Below are positions 16,361 through 25,264 of a stretch of 64,000 nucleotides of DNA, in pieces. This stretch comes from Tangfeifania diversioriginum. Lineage in GTDB: Bacteria; Bacteroidota; Bacteroidia; Bacteroidales; Prolixibacteraceae. Numbering within the stretch: position 1 is the stretch's first letter; every line of letters starts with the position of its first letter. The position numbers and the translations under genes were made by a program. Under the pieces are notes generated by a model. It made no database searches, was not told the origin of the DNA, and saw nothing but the letters and a program-made list of their open reading frames with translations. The DNA lies in NCBI GenBank assembly GCA_945873105.1, contig CAMCBW010000018.1, positions 1 through 64,000 on the forward strand, given 5' to 3'.

Positions 16361-16915
16361 ACCGGCATCCTGCTGGCAGGTGGCAAAAGCAGTCGTATGG
16401 GACAAGAGAAGGGATTGGTGGAATTCAAGGGTAAACCACTGATTCAATATGGAATAGACCTTCTTTCCGAATTTACAGACACCATTCTCATTGGCTCTTC
16501 CAATCCTGAGTACCTCGCTTTCGGAATGGAAATGGTACCGGATGAAATAGTGGGAAAGGGTCCGGTGGCCGGACTGGCAGCACTCCTTAAGCGGTCAAAT
16601 ACTCCATGGAACCTGGTTCTCGCCTGTGATCTTCCCTTCCTGCAACCGGAACTGGTAGTGGCACTGCTGGAGGCAGCCGGGACCAACCAGGCTGTTATAC
16701 CTGTTTCCCAAGGTATGGCTGAACCATTGGCCGGACTCTACCACAGCGATTTGGCTGAATATTTTCAGCTTGAAATCGCCAAGGGAAATCTGGCCCTGCA
16801 CAAGATCCTTCAATCCTGCCAGGTCTGTTACCTCGAAACAGATGGGCTGTTGTTAAAATACCCTCATCTGTTTGTGAATTTCAATGCACTGGATGAGCTG
16901 AACTCCTTTCTTTAA
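16274..16915 (+). CDS. mobA: Molybdenum cofactor guanylyltransferase
   Basis: 213 residues if started at 16274. The NTP-transferase signature is clear: LTGILLAGGKSSRMGQEKGL, then LVLACDLPFLQPELV with the metal-binding Asp, then ending in FVNFNALDELNS. MobA attaches GMP to molybdopterin to give the bis-MGD cofactor used by enzymes such as the oxidoreductase at 31.3 kb. The first 33 residues (Pro/Ala/Cys/Ser/Leu-rich) are encoded by the word array and are not part of the fold. Translation may instead start near CTG at 16357. Confidence 0.85.
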   Translation: MPHASCPTPSAPCSLPHPPCSLPHALCPLTGILLAGGKSSRMGQEKGLVEFKGKPLIQYGIDLLSEFTDTILIGSSNPEYLAFGMEMVPDEIVGKGPVAGLAALLKRSNTPWNLVLACDLPFLQPELVVALLEAAGTNQAVIPVSQGMAEPLAGLYHSDLAEYFQLEIAKGNLALHKILQSCQVCYLETDGLLLKYPHLFVNFNALDELNSFL

Positions 16916-16925
16916 AACATTCATT

Positions 16926-17486
16926 ATGAAAATGAAAACCTATATTTCCATTCTCAGGGGCATCAATGTTGGGGGAAACAGGCTGATCAAAATGGCTGAC
17001 CTCAGGGAGCAATACCTCCGACTTGGATGGCTGGATTGTCAAACCTTTATCCAGAGCGGGAATGTAATTTTCCGTGGTGGAATAACGGATACGCAGGAGT
17101 TGGCGACAACCCTGGAACGTATGATTGCAGAGCAATTTCACTTTGAAGTACCTGTCCTGGTCATGGAGCTGGAGGAACTACGGAAGATTGTGGCTGCCAA
17201 TCCCTTTCTTCACGACTCCGGAAAAGAGCTGCTCCACCAGCATGTGACCTTCTTATCCGGCAGACCAGACAAGGCACTTTTCGGCAAATTGGGCAAAACA
17301 GACTATTTGCCCACTGAATTTGAACTGATTGACAAATCTGTGTACCTTTATTGCCCGGATGGTTACAGCAGTTCAAAACTGACCAATGGCTTTCTTGAGT
17401 CGCGGTTGAAAGTTCGGGCTACGACGAGAAACTGGAAGACAGCCTGTGAATTATTGCTTCTGGCAGAGAAAACAGAACAACTGTAG
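16926..17486 (+). CDS. DUF1697 protein
   Basis: 186 residues. The family opening MKTYISILRGINVGGNRLIKM and the following FIQSGNVIF make the assignment clear; the end has the ATTRNWKT motif typical of DUF1697. The family is common but without a known reaction. It starts 10 bases after mobA and may be co-transcribed. Confidence 0.92.
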   Translation: MKMKTYISILRGINVGGNRLIKMADLREQYLRLGWLDCQTFIQSGNVIFRGGITDTQELATTLERMIAEQFHFEVPVLVMELEELRKIVAANPFLHDSGKELLHQHVTFLSGRPDKALFGKLGKTDYLPTEFELIDKSVYLYCPDGYSSSKLTNGFLESRLKVRATTRNWKTACELLLLAEKTEQL

Positions 17487-17548
17487 TACCTTCCTGGTAA
17501 GGATCTACATAGGAAATTTGATTATTCCAACACCCAGAAAAACAAAAG

Positions 17549-18031
17549 ATGATGAGTGAATTTGATGCAAACAACCAACAATTGGTGCTGTTGACCACCG
17601 AATGGGAACCAAAACTAATGGCCATCCCGGCTACGATCCTTGAAACAAGGAGAAACAAACAGCAAAGAACGATCAAACAGATCCTTGGGCACATGGTTGA
17701 TTCTGCCTCCAACAATACCCACAGAATCATCCACCTGCAGTACCAACCCTCACCGTTGCAATTTCCCGACTACGCCAACCTGGGCAACAACGAGCGGTGG
17801 ATTGCCATACAGGATTACCAATCCGAAAACTGGCACGACCTGGTAAAATTGTGGAAATACGCTAATCTCCATTTGGTGCATGTAATCAAGCACATGGATG
17901 GCTCCAAGCTGGAAAACGAATGGACGACTGCTTTGGACTGGCGGGTGACACTCCGGGATATGGCACTGGATTACCTGCCCCATTTCAAATTGCACCTGGA
18001 TGAAATTGATGAATTAATTGAACAGCATTGA
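17549..18031 (+). CDS. DinB-family protein
   Basis: 160 residues of four-helix-bundle type. Motifs include LGHMVDSASNNTHRIIHLQ (a helix-1/2 His of the metal site), ENWHDLVKLWKYANLHLVHVIKHM and DYLPHFKLHLDEIDELI. Bacterial DinB-like proteins carry a three-His metal site and often act as thiol transferases; no specific substrate can be named. Second in a run of plus-strand single-domain genes. Confidence 0.8.
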   Translation: MMSEFDANNQQLVLLTTEWEPKLMAIPATILETRRNKQQRTIKQILGHMVDSASNNTHRIIHLQYQPSPLQFPDYANLGNNERWIAIQDYQSENWHDLVKLWKYANLHLVHVIKHMDGSKLENEWTTALDWRVTLRDMALDYLPHFKLHLDEIDELIEQH

Positions 18032-18051
18032 AACAACTATTATCTTTATCC

Positions 18052-18127
18052 TGTCGCGCAATGAACGCAAGGAACCGCAAAAAATAGTTTGTTTAATACT
18101 GCGTTTCTTTGCGTTCCTTGCGCGACA
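18052..18127. repeat. CGCAAAG-type inverted repeat, copy 1
   Basis: TGTCGCGCAATGAACGCAAGG (in two parts from 18052) pairs with CCTTGCGCGACA and TTTGCGTT upstream of it (to 18127). It sits in the leader of the 3-methyladenine glycosylase gene. Related copies are at 52900, 57504 and 60381. Confidence 0.75.
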
Positions 18128-18148
18128 AAATTTTTATCGGTATCATCC

Positions 18149-18724
18149 ATGGAAAAACCAAAATCCTATTGCGAAGCCGTTGAGCATTACGATCCAGCCA
18201 ACGTCCACCGCATCTACCACGACCTCAAATATGGTTTCAGGATCGAAGACGATGAGGAGCTCTTCGAATTGCTGGTACTCGAGATTTTTCAGGCCGGACT
18301 GAGCTGGACCACCATCCTCAACAAACGACAGAACTTCCAGAGAGCCTTCGACCGCTTCAACATCACGGTAGTTGCCGCTTACCAGGAAGCTGACAGGCAA
18401 CGTTTGCTGGACGATGCGGGGATCATACGCAACCGGTTGAAGATAGATGCCACCATTCACAATGCCAATGTCCTGCTAAGGCTGAAAGAGGAATATGGTT
18501 CTTTTTTGGCTTGGCTGGATCACCATCACCCCAAAACCAAAGAGGAGTGGGTAAAGCTGTTTAAAAAAACCTTTAAATTTACCGGAGGAGAAATTGTGAA
18601 TGAGTTCCTGATGAGTGCAGGCTATTTGCCCGGAGCCCATGTAGAGAGCTGTCCCATTTACAAAGAAGCCCTGAAAACGAATCCCCCCTGGCTAAACGGC
18701 TCTTCCCCCAAATCCTGCAATTAG
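18149..18724 (+). CDS. tag: DNA-3-methyladenine glycosylase I
   Basis: 191 residues from the Met at 18149 (MEKPKSYCEAVEH). Family motifs: YHDLKYGFRIEDDEELFELLVLE, then FQAGLSWTTILNKRQNFQRAF, then the C-terminal GYLPGAHVESCPIY with the Zn ligands. The usual N-terminal WC is replaced by YCEA, typical of some Bacteroidetes forms. The enzyme removes 3-methyladenine from alkylated DNA. An ATG 60 bases upstream lies in repeat DNA and was not used. Confidence 0.9.
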   Translation: MEKPKSYCEAVEHYDPANVHRIYHDLKYGFRIEDDEELFELLVLEIFQAGLSWTTILNKRQNFQRAFDRFNITVVAAYQEADRQRLLDDAGIIRNRLKIDATIHNANVLLRLKEEYGSFLAWLDHHHPKTKEEWVKLFKKTFKFTGGEIVNEFLMSAGYLPGAHVESCPIYKEALKTNPPWLNGSSPKSCN

Positions 18725-18767
18725 CTTCGCTGAACTTCGTTTTGTAATTCGTAATTCGTAATTGATT

Positions 18768-19355
18768 ATGACCCTGCCTATCATACCTCACCCCCCCATC
18801 ATCCCCTTCCCTTCGCAGGCAGACTGGAGGGAGTGGCTGGAAATTAACCATACCCTTCAAAGCGGGATTTGGTTACAAATCTATAAAAAAGGATCGGGCA
18901 TTCCTTCCCTGAACTATGCTGAAGCCCTGGAGGAAGCCCTTTGTTTTGGATGGATCGACGGGCAAGTGAAACGAGGCGACGAGCAGTATTACCTGCAAAA
19001 ATTTACCCCCCGGCGAAAGCGGAGCATGTGGTCCAAACGAAACATTGAAAACATAGCGAGGTTGGAAAGCGCGGGCAAAATGGCCCCTCCTGGATGGAAG
19101 GAGGTAGAAGCCGCCCGTTCAGACGGAAGGTGGGAAAGAGCTTACGACTCACCGGGCAATGCGACCGTACCGGAGGATCTCTTGCTGGAACTCGCCAAGG
19201 ACCCCGCCACATTGGCCCACTTTGAGTCACTGAACAAGGCAAACAAATTTGCCATTACCTGGCGATTGCAGTCGGCCAAAACCCAGGCAACCAGAAACAA
19301 AAGATTTGAAGCAATCCTCGATATGCTGGCAAATGGAGATAAGTTTCATCCATAA
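18768..19355 (+). CDS. YdeI/OmpD-associated family protein
   Basis: About 195 residues. The family core is clear: FPSQADWREWLEINH, SGIWLQIYKKGSG, LNYAEALEEALCFGWIDGQ, then FTPRRKRSMWSKRNIENIARL. A C-terminal helical segment follows. The role of the YdeI family is not settled, although some members are linked to resistance to cationic peptides. Part of the 16.3-20.4 kb plus-strand series. Confidence 0.9.
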   Translation: MTLPIIPHPPIIPFPSQADWREWLEINHTLQSGIWLQIYKKGSGIPSLNYAEALEEALCFGWIDGQVKRGDEQYYLQKFTPRRKRSMWSKRNIENIARLESAGKMAPPGWKEVEAARSDGRWERAYDSPGNATVPEDLLLELAKDPATLAHFESLNKANKFAITWRLQSAKTQATRNKRFEAILDMLANGDKFHP

Positions 19356-19417
19356 CCAAAAGTCAGGATGATAAAATCTGGAAATCTAATGATAAAAACA
19401 GGACTGACGATTTAACA

Positions 19418-19840
19418 ATGAATGTAAGGTTGCAATTCAATACTTCGGAAATCGACTGGGAATTAATTCCTTCGATTCTTAAAGCCGTTGGAATGTCATT
19501 CCATGACAGCAAAATACACAAATTAGCCTTTGAGAAAAGCTATTTTGTGGTTTTTGCCTTCGATGACGAGCGATTAATAGGATTCGGAAGGGCCCTTTCC
19601 GACGGGGTCTACCAGGCAGCTATTTATGATGTAGCCGTGCTGCCAGAATTCCAGGGGAATGGAATTGGCAAGTTGATCGTTAACAGTATCGTTGAAAACT
19701 GTCCTGGATGCAACTTTATCCTTTATGCTTCCCCTGGTAAGGAAAAATTCTACGAAAAATTCAAATTCAGGAAGATGAAAACTGGCATGGCGCTCTTTAC
19801 GGATATTGAAAAGATGAAACAAAAAGGCTTTACTGAATAA
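19418..19840 (+). CDS. GNAT family N-acetyltransferase
   Basis: 140 residues. The acetyl-CoA binding motif is VLPEFQGNGIGKLIVNSIVE, preceded by the beta strand YQAAIYDVAV. A short C-terminus with FYEKFKFRKM is typical of small GNATs. The substrate is unknown. Its TAA shares one base with the ATG of the next GNAT gene, so the two are translationally coupled. Confidence 0.9.
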   Translation: MNVRLQFNTSEIDWELIPSILKAVGMSFHDSKIHKLAFEKSYFVVFAFDDERLIGFGRALSDGVYQAAIYDVAVLPEFQGNGIGKLIVNSIVENCPGCNFILYASPGKEKFYEKFKFRKMKTGMALFTDIEKMKQKGFTE

Positions 19841-20424
19841 TGAGAAACGGGATAAACCATCCACGCTGGATCATCCATACAGACCATCTTACCCTGAGAA
19901 GTTTCAACCAGGAGGATCAAAGCCGGTTGGCCGAGCTTTGCAACAACCAAAAGATCTGGAACAATGTCAGGGATTTTTTCCCCTCCCCGTACACTGCCCA
20001 AAATGCTGCTGAATTTATCGCCATGTGCAGTCAGGAGATTCCGCAAACCACATTTGCCATTGAATTCAAGGGAGAACTGGCTGGTTGTATCGGGCTAACC
20101 AAGCAGGTTGATGTATACAGACTCACTGCTGAATTAGGTTACTGGATCGGGGAACCTTACTGGGGACTGGGAATTGCCACCAAAGCGGTTGAACTTGTCA
20201 CGGCTTACGGATTTGAAAATTTGGGCCTTGTCAGACTCTATTCAGGGGTGTTTGATTTCAACAAGGCGTCCCAGCGGGTATTGGAAAAAGCAGGTTACAA
20301 ACTGGAATGCATCGCCGAAAAATCAATCATCAAAAATGGACTGATCTGCAACGAATACAGGTATGCCAAAGTAAACCCAATCGAACACCTCCCCACCACA
20401 AATAACACAAATTGGCACAAATAA
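19840..20424 (+). CDS. GNAT acetyltransferase, RimJ/RimL type
   Basis: 194 residues. It has the RimJ/RimL pattern: LTLRSFNQEDQSRLAELCNN, then YWIGEPYWGLGIATKAVELV as the acetyl-CoA loop, then GVFDFNKASQRVLEKAGYKLE. Members acetylate N-terminal or small-molecule amines. It overlaps the preceding GNAT gene by one base. The intergenic sequence after it holds the second AGTCCCT array. Confidence 0.92.
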   Translation: MRNGINHPRWIIHTDHLTLRSFNQEDQSRLAELCNNQKIWNNVRDFFPSPYTAQNAAEFIAMCSQEIPQTTFAIEFKGELAGCIGLTKQVDVYRLTAELGYWIGEPYWGLGIATKAVELVTAYGFENLGLVRLYSGVFDFNKASQRVLEKAGYKLECIAEKSIIKNGLICNEYRYAKVNPIEHLPTTNNTNWHK

Positions 20425-20504
20425 AATCCTAATCGTCAGTGGCTTGGCCTACACAAAATAATGTTTTCCCTATCTCTCCGTTTCTCTGTTTCTTAGTTTC
20501 CTCC

Positions 20505-20599
20505 TTTCCCAATCCCTAAGTCCCCAAGTCCCTAAGTCTCCCTGTCCCTAAGTCTCCCAGTCCCTAAGTCCCTAAGTCCCCCAGTCTCCCAGTCCCCCC
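20505..20599. repeat. Degenerate AGTCCCT/AAGTCTCCC word array, copy 2
   Basis: About twelve words (AGTCCCTA, AGTCTCCC, AAGTCCCC) ending 12 bases short of the stop codon of the LytTR remnant. Same orientation relative to the upstream gene as at 13941 and 42284. Confidence 0.8.
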
Positions 20600-20610
20600 A
20601 GGTCCGTTCT

Positions 20611-21204
20611 TCAAATCTGCCGGTAAAAAGCCTCTTTGTAGGTCTCCCCTATCGGGATTAATTTGTTGCCTATTTTGATCCTGTCATTTTCGATGCTTTC
20701 TACCATGGCCAGTGAAACCATGTACGATTTGTGACACCGGACGATGCTTTTGGGAAGAATGCGTTCCAACTCCTGAAACGAGAGGCTTGCAACGATTTTT
20801 GCCGTGGGTGTGACAATATTCTGAAAATCCCGCATACCTTCGATGTAGGCTATTTCATTCACAAACACCTTGACCAATTTGTACCCCGACTTGACAAATA
20901 GGTAGTCGATGGATGGAGGGGATAACCCAAGAGAGCGCTGTTGCCATTGCAGGTAATCGGAGGCCTTGCTGACAGCCTGAACAAACCTGTCATAGCTATA
21001 GGGTTTGAGCAGGTAATCTGTTACGGCCAGTTCAAATGCCTGCAACGCATATTCGTGGTAGGCAGTCGTGAAAATTATCTGGGGCTTGCTGGTTAACTGG
21101 GCCACCATTTCCAGACCGCTGGTGCCATCCATGCGGATATCCAGGAAGATCAGTTGAACCGGTTCTTTCCGGAGGTAATCAATGGCTGACCTGGCATTTT
21201 GAGC
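20611..21204 (-). pseudogene. LytTR response regulator lacking its N-terminus
   Basis: The frame from about 21204 reads AQNARSAIDYLRKEPVQLIF, then LDIRMDGTSGLEM with the phosphoacceptor Asp, then the REC-domain end FTTAYHEYALQAFELAVTDYLLKPYS. It continues into a LytTR DNA-binding domain (YLFVKSGYKLVKVFVNEIAYIEG and IVRCHKSYMVSL). The first 35-40 residues of the receiver, with the acidic pair, are missing. In place of its start there is the truncated kinase gene in another frame. The earliest ATG (21132) would give 173 residues without the catalytic Asp. Confidence 0.8.
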
Positions 21205-21632
21205 AATGCCAGTTCACTTTTGGTCTGGTGGATGACCAGCTCCTGCTTCTCCCGCTCAAGGCGGATGGAATCTGAGAATCGGCGGAAGATCACAGCCAGG
21301 AAGATGACGATCACATGTGGAATCAGTGAGCTCATCACCTGCCAGATTCCAAATCGGGTGGCAGGATAGGCAAAGAAGAGCAACAGGAAGAGCAGGATGG
21401 CCGAGAGTGCAGCCAACCTCCCTGGACGCATTTTTGACCAGGGCAGACCAAAGAAGGTGGTGTAGAAAAAGAGTAACCCCATCACCACCTCCAGGAAGAT
21501 CACATAGGAAAGGTGTTGCTGGAAGGGGGCATTGGGCGATGCTTCCAGGTAGATCCTGCAAAGCATGTAGACAAATGCTGTGAAAACAACCCAAAAGAAG
21601 GCGTGGACCGCAATTTCAACCGACTTTTTCAT
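21150..21632 (-). pseudogene. LytS/YehU-type histidine kinase, truncated by deletion
   Basis: 160 residues with four membrane helices (AFFWVVFTAFVYMLC, YVIFLEVVMGLLFFY, ALSAILLFLLLFFAY, LIPHVIVIFLAVIF), then the coiled linker EREKQELVIHQTKSELALLK. Intact relatives continue with QINPHFLFN and a HATPase domain. Here, right after LALLK, the DNA becomes the receiver sequence of the LytTR gene in a different frame, and translation stops at 21150. The His and ATPase domain are gone. Confidence 0.8.
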
Positions 21633-21753
21633 AATTTAGTAAATTTAAAGTTTAACCTGACACAAAGGTGCAGGCTGGACCTTCAGCGATCAAAAAAAAT
21701 CTGCCAAACCGGTGAAACAGTCGACGAAAACAAATAAATCAAATTTGTCATCC

Positions 21754-23724
21754 ATGGAAAGAATATTTTCATCATTTATTTTGCTGCTTGTAATCAGTAG
21801 TTTGTCAGCACAGGTAGCCACACATGACTATCCGATCAAGATGGTGCCGATTAAAAATGTGGTACTGAACGACAATTTCTGGCTGCCCAAGATCAAAGTA
21901 ATCCAGGATTCCACCATTCAATATGCCCTTGGCAAATGCGAGTCGGAGGGCCGGATGGAGAGTTTTCTGGTTGCAGGCGGAAAACTTACCGGGAAAGTGA
22001 GGGGAAAGATGCCATTCGATGATACAGATCTCTACAAGATCATTGAGGGGGCCTCCTACTCCCTGATCAGCCAACCCAATACTCGACTGGATGCAACCCT
22101 GGATTCGGTGATTGCCATCATCCGCATTGGTCAGGAGCCGGATGGTTACCTCACCACCTGGTTCACCATCGACCGGATGCATCCGCCAGCCGCCTGGGTC
22201 AAACCCTCCAAAAACCGCTGGGAAGCGGAGCAGATGAGCCACGAGCTTTACAACAGCGGCCACATGTTCGAGGCTGCTGCTGCCCATTTCCGGGCTACCG
22301 GAAAGAGAAATTTCCTTGACATCGCCCTTAAAAATGCAGATCTATTGGTGGAAAATTTTGGTCCGGGGAAACTCCGGATACCTCCGGGTCACCAGATCGT
22401 TGAAACCGGGTTGATTCAACTTTACCAAATCACCCAAAACAAAAAGTACCTCAAACTGGCAAAATTCTACCTCGACCAAAGGGGCGACTCTACATCCCAC
22501 AAACTCTTCGGTGCCTACAGCCAGGATCATGTTCCCGTGGTAAAGCAGGATGAGGCCGTTGGACATGCAGTCCGTGCCGTCTACCTCTATGCCGGGATGA
22601 CAGATATTGCAGCCATCTACCAGGATCAGGCCTATCTGAATGCCGTGAACAAGATCTGGGAGAACATGGTCAACAAGAAGATGTACCTGACTGGTGGGAT
22701 TGGAGCACTACACAAAGGAGAAGCTTTTGGGGAGAATTACGAACTTCCCAACCTGACAGCCTACAACGAAACCTGCGCCGCCATTGGGGATGTGGGCTGG
22801 AACCAGCGTTTGTTCCAGCTCTCGGGTGATGGTAAATATTACGATATCATTGAACGTTCTCTCTACAATGGGCTTATCTCAGGAATCTCAACTAATGGAA
22901 AGAAATTCTTCTATCCGAATCCAATGGAATCGGATGGCAACTACCTTTTCAACAAGGGAGCATGCACCAGACAGTCGTGGTTCGATTGCTCCTGCTGCCC
23001 TACCAACCTCATCCGGTTCATTCCCTCGATCCCGGGATTGATCTATGCCACCAATGAAGAGGGCTTGTACATCAATCTTTTCGCTACCAGCCGTGCCAAA
23101 ATGGAGGTCTTGGGCAATAAGGTCGAAATAGAACAACAAACCAGCTATCCCTGGAATGGGAAGTTATCCTTCACCCTGAACCCTGAAAAGAAACAACAGT
23201 TTACAGTGCGGATACGTATCCCGGGTTGGGCCCGTGAGCAGGTCCTTCCCGGAGATTTGTACAGTTACCAGGGTAAATACAGTGGCAAAATCAGCTTGAC
23301 AGTGAACGGAAAAGCAGAAAAACCTGTCCTCCGCAAGGGCTATGCAGAGATCACAAAAGTATGGGAGACCAATGACAAGATTGAACTGACTCTTCCAATG
23401 CCGGTAAGGCGGGTGGTTACCAATGCCTTGGTTGCATCCAACCAAAACCTGGTTGCGGTTGAATGCGGTCCGGTCGTATATTGTGCAGAAGAGGCCGACA
23501 ACCAATACAATTGGCAGGATTGGATCCTCCCCGGAAATGCCAGGCTGAACATCGCCAAACAAACTATTTTGACAGATCAGGTCAATTCGATTCAAGTCAA
23601 CACCCCCGGAAAGACTGGAGCACTAAATTTGATCCCATACTACCTATGGTCGAACAGGGGTGTCGGGAAGATGAAAGTTTGGTTTCCTGTTGTTGCATCT
23701 ATGGATAAAGGTGATTCAAAATGA
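21754..23724 (+). CDS. GH127 family beta-L-arabinofuranosidase-like protein, secreted
   Basis: About 656 residues from the Met at 21754, which gives a good signal peptide (IFSSFILLLVISSLSA-Q). The GH127 zinc/nucleophile residues are present: Glu339 and Cys341 in AYNETCAAIG, and Cys412, Cys414 and Cys415 in FDCSCCPTNL. The order and spacing match the HypBA1 type, where a Cys acts as nucleophile. GH127 removes terminal beta-L-arabinofuranose from plant glycans, although related members have other specificities. The C-terminal beta-domain ends in LIPYYLWSNRG. It overlaps the next gene by ATGA. Confidence 0.88.
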   Translation: MERIFSSFILLLVISSLSAQVATHDYPIKMVPIKNVVLNDNFWLPKIKVIQDSTIQYALGKCESEGRMESFLVAGGKLTGKVRGKMPFDDTDLYKIIEGASYSLISQPNTRLDATLDSVIAIIRIGQEPDGYLTTWFTIDRMHPPAAWVKPSKNRWEAEQMSHELYNSGHMFEAAAAHFRATGKRNFLDIALKNADLLVENFGPGKLRIPPGHQIVETGLIQLYQITQNKKYLKLAKFYLDQRGDSTSHKLFGAYSQDHVPVVKQDEAVGHAVRAVYLYAGMTDIAAIYQDQAYLNAVNKIWENMVNKKMYLTGGIGALHKGEAFGENYELPNLTAYNETCAAIGDVGWNQRLFQLSGDGKYYDIIERSLYNGLISGISTNGKKFFYPNPMESDGNYLFNKGACTRQSWFDCSCCPTNLIRFIPSIPGLIYATNEEGLYINLFATSRAKMEVLGNKVEIEQQTSYPWNGKLSFTLNPEKKQQFTVRIRIPGWAREQVLPGDLYSYQGKYSGKISLTVNGKAEKPVLRKGYAEITKVWETNDKIELTLPMPVRRVVTNALVASNQNLVAVECGPVVYCAEEADNQYNWQDWILPGNARLNIAKQTILTDQVNSIQVNTPGKTGALNLIPYYLWSNRGVGKMKVWFPVVASMDKGDSK

Positions 23725-24341
23725 AAATCAACACCAACCGCTGGAACAAACTGCGCTATACGCTTTACACCCCCGGATACGATCTGGCAGCAAGAGTCTT
23801 TGACCAATCACGCAAAAGATCGATCGAATCAATGCAGATTCAGCCGGGCGACAAAGTGCTGATTGTTGGAGCCGGGACCGGCCTGGATCTGGAATTTTTG
23901 CCAAACTATTGCGAAATTACAGCCACCGACCTCACTCCTTCTATGGTCGAACGGATCAAACGACGGAATCTCAACACCAGGTTGCAGGTGGAGGCAATGG
24001 TAATGGATGGCCAGCAACTTGCCTTTCCCAACGAAAGCTTTGACAAAGTAATCCTCCACCTGATTCTGGCTGTTATTCCGGATCCTGTTGCCTGCATCCG
24101 GGAGGTTTCCAGGGTACTGAAAAGAGGAGGTACAGTAGTTGTCTTCGATAAATTCGTTCCCCGGGGGAGGAAAGTCACCCTAACGCGAAAGTTTTTCAAC
24201 CTATTCGTAAGTTTTATTGCCTCCGATATAACACGAGAATCTGATCTTATTTTCGTGAACAGCGGACTAACGGTATTTTCAGACGAATCGGCCGACTGGA
24301 ACGGCAATTTCAGGCTGATCAAACTTGTTAAAAGTGAATGA
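23721..24341 (+). CDS. Class I SAM-dependent methyltransferase
   Basis: 206 residues. The SAM-binding motif is VLIVGAGTGLDLEFLPNYCE, with the acidic ribose-binding position in ITATDLTPSMVERIKRRN, then the post-motif NESFDKVILHLILAVIPDP and VLKRGGTVVVFDKFVP. The fold is UbiE/Coq5-like; the substrate is unknown. The start overlaps the GH127 stop by four bases and its stop is one base before the metallo-beta-lactamase start, so the three genes form one transcription unit. Confidence 0.88.
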   Translation: MKINTNRWNKLRYTLYTPGYDLAARVFDQSRKRSIESMQIQPGDKVLIVGAGTGLDLEFLPNYCEITATDLTPSMVERIKRRNLNTRLQVEAMVMDGQQLAFPNESFDKVILHLILAVIPDPVACIREVSRVLKRGGTVVVFDKFVPRGRKVTLTRKFFNLFVSFIASDITRESDLIFVNSGLTVFSDESADWNGNFRLIKLVKSE

Positions 24342-24342
24342 T

Positions 24343-25077
24343 ATGGAAAGATGGATAACAGCCTTGTTTTTTAGTTTAATTGTGTTTGCCGGACACGCAC
24401 AACCGGCTTACCGGAGAATTGCAGTTTCCAAAGACATCGAACTGATTCAGCTCTCTGAAAGTGCCTTTGTGCATGTTTCCTGGTCGGAATTACCGGACTA
24501 TGGACGGTTTCCTTCCAACGGACTTGTTTTCGCCAGCAAGGGGGAGGCTTTCCTGTTTGATACCCCTATGACAGAATCCCTCACCAAAGATTTGGTTTCC
24601 TGGATAACCGATTCGCTAAAAATGAACCTGGTGGGTTTTGTACCCAACCACTGGCACGAGGATTGTACAGGTGGTCTGGCCTACCTTCAGCGTAAAAAAG
24701 TCAAATCTTATGCCAACCAACAAACCATCGGCATTGCACGTTCAAAGGGTTTACCATTGCCGGAAGTTGGATTCAAAGACTCTCTCCAACTAAAACTGGG
24801 CGACAGGACGATTCAATGCTTCTACCCGGGTGCAGCCCATTCAACCGATAACATTGTTGTCTGGATTCCTTCGGAGAAGATCCTTTTTGCAGGCTGTATG
24901 GTCAAGAGTATGGATGCCAAAAATCTCGGGAACACTGCAGATGGGGATCTGAAGGCCTATCCAAATACCCTCCGTCTGGTGCTGAGAAAATTTTCAGGAG
25001 CCAAAATTGTCATCCCAGGTCACGGTGATTTTGGCGGGATAGAATTAATCAATCATTCCCTGAGTCTGCTTAAGTAG
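24343..25077 (+). CDS. Subclass B1 metallo-beta-lactamase
   Basis: 244 residues with a signal peptide (MERWITALFFSLIVFAGHA-Q), so periplasmic. All B1 zinc ligands are present: His103-x-His105-x-Asp107 in NHWHEDCTGG, His166 in GAAHSTDN, Cys185 in FAGCMVKS and His227 in IPGHGDFG. Lys188, which binds the beta-lactam carboxylate in B1 enzymes, is also there, as is NLGN. Known B1 enzymes hydrolyse penicillins, cephalosporins and carbapenems; activity here is inferred. The ATG is used because an upstream TTG overlaps the methyltransferase gene. No mobile element flanks it, so it looks like a resident chromosomal enzyme. Confidence 0.88.
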   Translation: MERWITALFFSLIVFAGHAQPAYRRIAVSKDIELIQLSESAFVHVSWSELPDYGRFPSNGLVFASKGEAFLFDTPMTESLTKDLVSWITDSLKMNLVGFVPNHWHEDCTGGLAYLQRKKVKSYANQQTIGIARSKGLPLPEVGFKDSLQLKLGDRTIQCFYPGAAHSTDNIVVWIPSEKILFAGCMVKSMDAKNLGNTADGDLKAYPNTLRLVLRKFSGAKIVIPGHGDFGGIELINHSLSLLK

Positions 25078-25264
25078 TTTGGCCTTTGTGGAATAATGAA
25101 TGGACTAAATGTCTATTTTTATGATACCATTGCCCTTCAGAATGAATTTAAAGGCTTCGGACCAAGGGAAATCAAATCAGTGGATGAGCCAATCAAATTC
25201 ATGACGTGGCAGGACCCGTTGAGATTAATGCTTGTGATCTGCAAAAAAACTAAATTCATTTACC

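Noticed and set aside
13941-20599. CRISPR-like arrays
   Set aside because: The AGTCCCT and CACATTTTCC words are short, degenerate and contiguous, with no spacers of constant length and no cas genes.
24325-24342. TTG start giving a longer metallo-beta-lactamase
   Set aside because: It would add six residues before the signal peptide and overlap the methyltransferase; the ATG at 24343 is better.
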